64,000 nt of DNA from Actinia tenebrosa (lineage: Eukaryota > Cnidaria > Anthozoa > Actiniaria > Actiniidae). Numbering within the stretch: position 1 is the first letter of the stretch; the number at the start of each line of letters is the position of its first letter. This document shows positions 57,730-64,000 of the stretch, piece after piece. The notes beneath the pieces are model-generated. The model was not told the DNA's origin. It made no database searches and worked only from the letters and a program-made list of their open reading frames with translations. The stretch is from assembly GCF_009602425.1 (NCBI RefSeq), contig NW_022258914.1:172773-236772 (forward strand), read 5' to 3'. A program made the position numbers and the translations under genes.

Positions 57730-60700
57730 TCTCCTCGCTCGACGTCAAAAAAGGTAGGTACAATGGTTATTCAACTGTGAACAACTTGAGACCTGATTGA
57801 ATCTGTATCAAACGCCTGATTAACGTAACTATGTAGGGCTGGTTCATTTAATGAAGTTTTTATAACTTATTTGGCATGTAATTAACTACTGACATATCGG
57901 CAGTATTTTATATCACTGCCTAGGCCAGCTTTAAGCATACTCGTCCATTTATGTCTGTGACAGTTAATTAATTTGATTTCATGTGAGGTCTGTTATGAAT
58001 AACGCGAAGGTGAACCCTTAACTGTGTGGAGACAACTGGCTGTCAAAAACAAAGGCTGAGGAATGTGCGGACAATATTATCCTCATCGGAGATGATGAAA
58101 CCCATTATTCTCATCCATTCTCCACCGACAGACAAATTAGTGCGAGAAAATAGTTCCTTGATAGTATCAAGCAATTAAAATCCATTAAAAAGGATAAAGA
58201 TACTGATAGTATCTCTTTTTATTAATGTGCTGTCCTTCAAGATGCCTACAGAGCAGTCGTTAACTGTAAATGAGGTCGTAGGGATCCGTTATTGAGCTTA
58301 GAAGTTTATAATGATGAAACAAAATGTGAAAAGTAGATAAGAAAGCAGAATTATGTGAGAGAAGTTCGAGGGAAAGGAATATGAGGACGGCAATCAAGAA
58401 GAAAATCGTTGGAGGAAGAAGCCATCCAAGCTTTTCAATTTTTTTCTTTTGCTTTCTTTTTTGGTCACTTTTTTTGCTAGTGAAAACATGGACTTTGATC
58501 AAGAAAAATTGGTTTACAGTGACATGACTAGAATCAACCAACGCCATTTTATGGATTTCCTATTTCTGTTCCAGTTCCTGGACACACCTCAAACAAAGGC
58601 ATCCACACACAAAAGGATGTCATATTTTCACGATCCTTCCACTCAAGCTACAAATTCTGTTATTATGGATCATTGCCTGTCTGTGTGTCCAAAGAAAGAC
58701 CAATGGAGCACCACAAGGAATATCCTCTTAGTTAAAGCAGTTTTTCTTTTCTACAGTCTCTGCTATACACATTATCCAGCCAGCTGATGACCTGTTAATA
58801 AATTAGATCAGCCCCATAGGTGTTCAGCATCATATCTCTGATAAAACTGATGGGAGTTTATTGATGGGATTCAGATTTTACAATGTTTTTAGCACTTTAT
58901 AATTGATAATCTAGGTCATGAACTACTTCCCACAGACGTAAACAATTTCATGTAACAAAAAAGAGAGAAAAACAAAAGGAATCAAAATCAATTATTTAGA
59001 AAAAATACATATTTTACATTTGAAGCGGAATTCCACAGTATCCGACATCTGTGTATGTTGATAACACTGCTCAAGATGACAGTTAAAATGAATTGGAAAA
59101 CCACATCCATTATCATATTATACAATGTTCTGGCAGAGAACATGGATCACAGAGAGCCATAATACTGCAAAACTTACATGTATAATTTCTAATGACTTTT
59201 TAATTGTATTACATCATCAGTAATTATTAAAGCACACTAGAGAAATCCCAGATCAGACAGTTTTGTCAATGTTATTATAAAATGTAAATAAAGTTCACAA
59301 AGCTTGCTGGTACCTATGGCGCGCGGAATGGTTCAAAATTGTCATTTCGATGTAATTGAATATTTGTTTGTCAATTGCGTTACTTCGTTTGAATGTGTAA
59401 ACTTATCAGTGCATTGCAGTACACAAGCACGTTTCATATGTTTTTTGTCAATCAATTCTAATAAAAATAGTCAATTGCGAAAATTCGGTCGTTTCACAAT
59501 AGCTCTGTCAATCACCAAAACTCGGTCAATTACAAAAACTCGGTCAATCACCAAAACTCGGTCAATTATAAAAACTCGGTCAATNNNNNNNNNNNNNNNN
59601 NNNNNNNNNNNNNNNNNNNNNNNNNNNNNNNNNNNNNNNNNNNNNNNNNNNNNNNNNNNNNNNNNNNNNNNNNNNNNNNNNNNNNNNNNNNNNNNNNNNN
59701 NNNNNNNNNNNNNNNNNNNNNNNNNNNNNNNNNNNNNNNNNNNNNNNNNNNNNNNNNNNNNNNNNNNNNNNNNNNNNNNNNNNNNNNNNNNNNNNNNNNN
59801 NNNNNNNNNNNNNNNNNNNNNNNNNNNNNNNNNNNNNNNNNNNNNNNNNNNNNNNNNNNNNNNNNNNNNNNNNNNNNNNNNNNNNNNNNNNNNNNNNNNN
59901 NNNNNNNNNNNNNNNNNNNNNNNNNNNNNNNNNNNNNNNNNNNNNNNNNNNNNNNNNNNNNNNNAAAAAACTCTGTCGATTCAGCAAAAAAACTCTGTCG
60001 ATTCAGCAAAAAAACTCTGTCGATTCAGCAAAAAACTCGGTCAATTACGTAACAATAAGCACGTGTCATATGTCTTTTGTCAATCATCACGCGTAAAACT
60101 CTGTCGATTCAGCAAAAAAACTTTGTCGATTCAGCAAAACGTTTTCGATTACGTAACACAAGTAGCACAAGATATGTCTTTTTTTCGTCAATCATCACGC
60201 GTAACATCCAAAGCTCCTCTCAGTCGACGCCAGAAATATTATATGGTTGCATTTTTATAGTAGCACTGTTAGTCACTAAATACACGGCCGGCCAAGTAAA
60301 AGTAAGAGTTTGTTCGCCGAGAACGGAGGCATTTAGCTATATATAGACCGGGGATAAATGTATCAAGCATGAACAATACATTCAAAGACCCTTCTGCCCA
60401 CTACACAAGACTTTACAAGGCATTGGAATATCATAGTTTATGACTCAACTATATTAATTATACTGAGAGAAGGTAGATTGAGCTGAGTAATGCTCATCAT
60501 CGCATGGGGAGCTTTTATAACGATGCTGGCATTTCAGGCTTTAACTTAGAAAATGATATATATACTTTCAATTACACAACGTTCTTGAATCAACCTCAAT
60601 CAATTTGTGCAACATATGTTCTTTACATTTTTTCTTAAATTTATTCAGTTTCAAGCTTAATGCAAAATGATTATATAGTACTATAAATGATTAACTTTTG

Positions 60701-60936
60701 ATGGCCTTATGATCGGAGCTAGTAAGTGGTTAATTAATTTTTTTTTTTGCAAGTCAGAATCATGACGATTCTAGGTTTATAATGCACTAAACAAAATTGA
60801 AGAATTTTTTGTCCAATCAGAATCGGGTAATTTAGTTTATTATAATGTACAAGTGAAATAGTTTATCGAGATTTAAATTAGTTTCCATCTTATTTGGTCT
60901 TCCTTGACTTCGAACTCCGTCGGAACTTGAGATGCC
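57730..60936. other. Spacer between ShKT gene B and the AAA+ gene
   Basis: The left end should hold the ShKT gene B promoter. A 112-codon frame at 58449-58787 shows no domain. The satellite and its 380-N gap lie at about 59460-60210. The right end should contain the 3' UTR of the AAA+ gene. No gene is seen. Confidence 0.55.
59460..60210. repeat. Satellite array around an assembly gap
   Basis: Left of the gap are 17-bp units AACTCGGTCAATTACAA and AACTCGGTCAATCACCA. Right of it are about 21-bp units AACTCTGTCGATTCAGCAAAA. A longer unit (about GCACGTGTCATATGTCTTTT, then GTCAATCATCACGCGTAA) recurs near 59430, 60060 and 60170. N run at 59585-59964. Confidence 0.9.
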
Positions 60937-63106
60937 TTAATTGAAATCGCCCTCCTCCACTTGCGTGCTTTTGTCTATCAAGTGTTTCTCTTCAGCGAAC
61001 TGCGCGTCTATTTTCAAAGCGGCCAATGCCTTAGCAACATCATCCTTTGACAGCTGAAAAAGCCCTTCCCTCGAAATACTTCCAAACAGGACCCTTTCAC
61101 TCATGGCTTCTTTTATCTTGACAAATGCTCGGTTGCATATTGCCCCGTTGAATAAGGCAAGATAGGATTGGGGAAGAGAGGAGAAAAAATCTACCCAGTT
61201 GATTTGGTCTTCACTGGAGAATCCCTGCTTTCTAATAAGAGTCGTCATAATATCCCCAAGTTCTATCGGGCTGTAATCGCGAAAATAAACGGGTTCACGG
61301 AATCGTCTGAATAACCCTTTGTTGGCAGACATAAAATGCTTCATCTCCCTCTCATACCCTGCTAGGATGAACACTGTTTTACAAAGCTGTCTATTATCTT
61401 CTTGGTTCAAGTGTTTCATTATCACACCAATGGCCTCTGCACCAAAGTCATTTTTTGAGACGCCCTCGCGGTACAACTGGTACGCCTCATCTATAAAGAG
61501 TATACCCCCCTCTGCTTCGCGTATCTTCTGGACTGTATTTGCTTCAGTGGAACCAATATGAACACCAACCAGGTCGTCTCTTTGTACTTCGACTACTTTG
61601 TTTTCTGCGATCATTCCAATGTCTTTGAGTATAGCTGTACGACAAGTAATACAGAATAGAGACAATTAAATATTACTCCGTGATCGCTGTATGCTTAGCG
61701 TACAGCCTAATATATCCCTTGTCTTTGATATTTGACAGATAGATACTACCCCAATAGCATTATTAACGCTTACTAAAAAATAGATATCTCAAAGCATTGT
61801 TCGGTTTACAAAACCGAACAATGCTTTGAACATGACATTGCAAATAAAAGCTTCGGTTACATGGAAAAGAGGAAGAATTTACATTGCTGTTGAGCTAGGT
61901 AACTACCTGCGAAAAGCCTTGCAACTGTTGTTTTGCCTGTGCCTGGGTTTCCCATAAAAACCAGGTTTAGGGGTTCTGGAATAACTCTTGCCCCAAGTCT
62001 AGAGCGTAATTTATCTAGAGCAAAATTTCTTCCAATATTACGAAGGCGATCTTTCAGTTCTAGCATTCCTTGAATACTTCCAAGGTGTTCTTCTATGGTA
62101 GAGAGTAAACGATGGCATTCCCCTAGAAAGACGGGTGAAGGAACAGATAGTTATTAAAGAGCCGAAACAATGGACGGACTGAAGAAGATGACATATAAAT
62201 GCAAGAGTTAAACATCCCTGATAATGCATAGTAAGAAAGAAAAATAAAGAAAGGACACAACTAGTAAACAAGGAACTAGGACAGACAGACGGGCAGACAG
62301 ACAAGCAGAAAGACACAAAAACGGATATAATAAAATTTACCCAATGTAATGACATTATCTGAAAACTAATTTGATTACCTGAAAGCTCATTTGATGCAGC
62401 GGTAGAGTTTGCTGTCGACCTCCGATTTGTGCCAGGCTTGGTTTGAAAGGTGACCACGCTCTCTTCTTTCAATCTACGACGTAACGGACTATCAAAACTG
62501 TACTATTTCTACAAGAACGGTCATATACAGGCGGTCAAATGGCTTTCCATTATACAAAAATGACAAAAGTAGGAAACGCACGCAGGTAAGGGAGATCATA
62601 GGAAAACATAGCGCATTAGCCAGTACCTTAGGAGGAGGGAGAGGGTTGGGAGAACAGTTAATTTTGTAAAGTTGAAGCAAAAATTTCCCCTCCCCTGGGT
62701 GAACGCATGATGCTACCTAACATATAAAAAAAGTCATATAAAAGTCGTAAGTACCTGCTTAAAATTTCTTTTTTCTTGTCGTTTGTTAGACGAAATGGGT
62801 AGCCTCCAAAGGATCCCAGTTGACCATAAACAGCACAAACTTTCAAACATACACACAATAAAACAAAAAAAACCGAAGCATTAACGAAAACAAAACAAGA
62901 CAACAGCGGAAAATTATAAACATTATCCTGATACCAGCAAAAAGGTAATGGTAAACCTATCAATGCTGTCGTTAGCTGCTCCGCCGTGCAAATAATTTTC
63001 AATTACTTCTGTCATCTTGAAAGTGGTCGTCTTGCCATCATTATACAATATCCTAGATAACAAAACAATTTAATAAATTACAGCGAATCCGACTGCATAC
63101 GAAAAC

Positions 63107-63137
<31 letters not shown>

Positions 63138-63936
63138 CAAAAAACAAAAACGAAACAAACGTAATATACGTAATTACCACGAATCAATATCTTCACCATT
63201 CTTTACAGCAATTGAAGAATGTGAACGGATTTCCGAGTGTATAATCAGAGCCTTCAAACCGTACCCCTGACCTGAAACCTCGGTGTCCACTTCTGGATCT
63301 TTCAAAATTCCAAAAGGAATCGTTTTCGGAATTTCAAGGATTGTTCTATCCTGCAAATAAAATTAACAAATATTAAAGAAAACATATGTTCATATATATA
63401 GAAAATGTGAAGTAAACCTAAGCAAACACTACTATTGAAAATTTAAAACAACATATTTATATTCAGTCTATTAATGTTTTCTTGACCGCATTGCCACTGT
63501 CACTGAATTGTTTTTTGTATTCTTATGACTAGTGGCGCTTTAGACGGAAAACCTGAAAAAATATTACGAGCTAAAGTAGTTGATCTCACCTTAATACCGA
63601 TATCGTTATTTCTCTTTATTCCCAAGAGGAACAATTCTGGTAAAAACTCGCAAAAAATGCTTTCAAAAAATTCCTCTGTACCCGGCTCTAGAAATGCGAA
63701 GATATCCTCGTGTTAGTTTGCTATTGAAATAAAATTCGAAAACTTAAAAACTTTGATAATTATAGATCAAGAAGAGTCATTATACTTACGCGATCCAATA
63801 TTTTCGAACTTTTCCACTATTTCTTGTTGAACACTCGTGCATCTTTTATATGCGTGGGAACTACGCAATATTTTACAAGCATCCTTCTCTTGTGAAGATT
63901 GAACCACGTAAACAATGGGACCGTCTTTTGAAATTA
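60937..63936 (-). CDS. CbbX/SpoVK-type AAA+ ATPase (5' part uncertain)
   Basis: Secure minus-strand exons are 62379-62488, 61907-62122 and 60937-61634, joined in phase and ending TAA at 60937-60939. Walker A is FMGNPGTGKTTVARLF, Walker B is GGILFIDEAYQLY, then sensor 1 VFILAGYEREM, an arginine-finger region GLFRRFREPVYF, and DYSPIELGDI. This order is typical of bacterial and plastid CbbX (Rubisco activase-like) and SpoVK ATPases. Upstream, 63600-adjacent exons also read as coding: 63590-63706 (FLEPGTEEFFESIFCEF), 63178-63350 (then in phase to) 62957-63052 (ILYNDGKTTTFKMTEVIENY), and about 62755-62839 (VYGQLGSFGGYPFRL). A further coding-like stretch, about 63788-63936, contains GPIVYVVQSSQEKDA. 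Two joins (63788 to 63706, and 62957 to 62839) do not fit in phase, so a microexon, error or unusual splice is possible. The true start is not identified and may be outside the window. Confidence 0.78.
61790..61828. other. Perfect 18-bp hairpin in AAA+ gene intron
   Basis: CAAAGCATTGTTCGGTTT, then ACA, then AAACCGAACAATGCTTTG: 18-bp arms with a 3-nt loop. It lies in the last intron, 80 bp from the exon at 61907. It could be a recent inversion or foldback remnant, or an intronic RNA structure. Confidence 0.85.
63105..63152. repeat. (ACAAA)n simple repeat
   Basis: AAACAAAACAAAACAAAAC run in an intron of the AAA+ gene, close to the donor of the exon at 63178-63350. Confidence 0.8.
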
Positions 63937-64000
63937 AGTTAATAACTCACAAAAATTCGGTAATTGTTATTGTTATCTTTTTGGAAAAAGCCTAAAGGTT

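Noticed and set aside
58449-58787. 112-codon frame in the spacer
   Set aside because: No domain, no splice partners and no family resemblance seen.
1-64000. CRISPR array or bacterial operon
   Set aside because: All tandem repeats lack unique spacers of even length, and every gene has eukaryotic introns or a eukaryotic family.

Overview
The window looks like nuclear DNA of an anthozoan cnidarian, most likely a stony coral or close kin. The reasons are AT-rich sequence, dense short introns with GT-AG borders, secreted ShKT-domain proteins, a death-domain paracaspase, and many small tRNA-headed SINEs and foldback elements. The organism is inferred from gene content; no species can be named. Coding exons were assembled by eye from splice sites, reading phase and remembered family sequences; no search was run.

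Layout. 1-2361 (+): last exons of an unrecognised Ser-rich protein. 4753-10507 (+): complete 8-exon TP53I13-like (DUF3105) membrane protein, 396 aa. 11832-26554 (+): complete 32-exon CSE1L/exportin-2, 966 aa. 30082-30303 (-): single-exon BLCAP, 73 aa, head to head with a 3-exon aldo-keto reductase (30952-32366, +, 333 aa) with a mitochondrial-type leader. 33604-37196 (-): complete 10-exon PPT1, 315 aa, head to head (309 bp) with a 12-exon paracaspase (37506-45194, +, 539 aa) that has a death domain but no room for the two N-terminal Ig domains of MALT1. 47201-49531 (+) and 54748-57729 (-): two paralogous secreted proteins, each signal peptide, ShKT, a CCWD cysteine motif, then ShKT, with the same exon number and intron phases. 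They lie on either side of a 4-exon monoamine oxidase (50580-53575, +, 514 aa). 60937-63936 (-): CbbX/SpoVK-type AAA+ ATPase whose 5' part is uncertain and may run off the window.

The genes do not form one pathway. They are ordinary eukaryotic neighbours: nuclear export receptor, lysosomal thioesterase, mitochondrial oxidoreductases, immune-type protease, secreted cysteine-rich proteins. Two divergent pairs (BLCAP/AKR and PPT1/paracaspase) may share promoters. Introns and spacers are full of SINEs, inverted-repeat MITEs and minisatellites, including a 58-bp array open in all three frames and a 22-bp motif that recurs in opposite orientation in two genes. Assembly gaps (N) lie at 42787-42816 and 59585-59964. 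No CRISPR array, rRNA, intact tRNA or intact virus-like element was seen.
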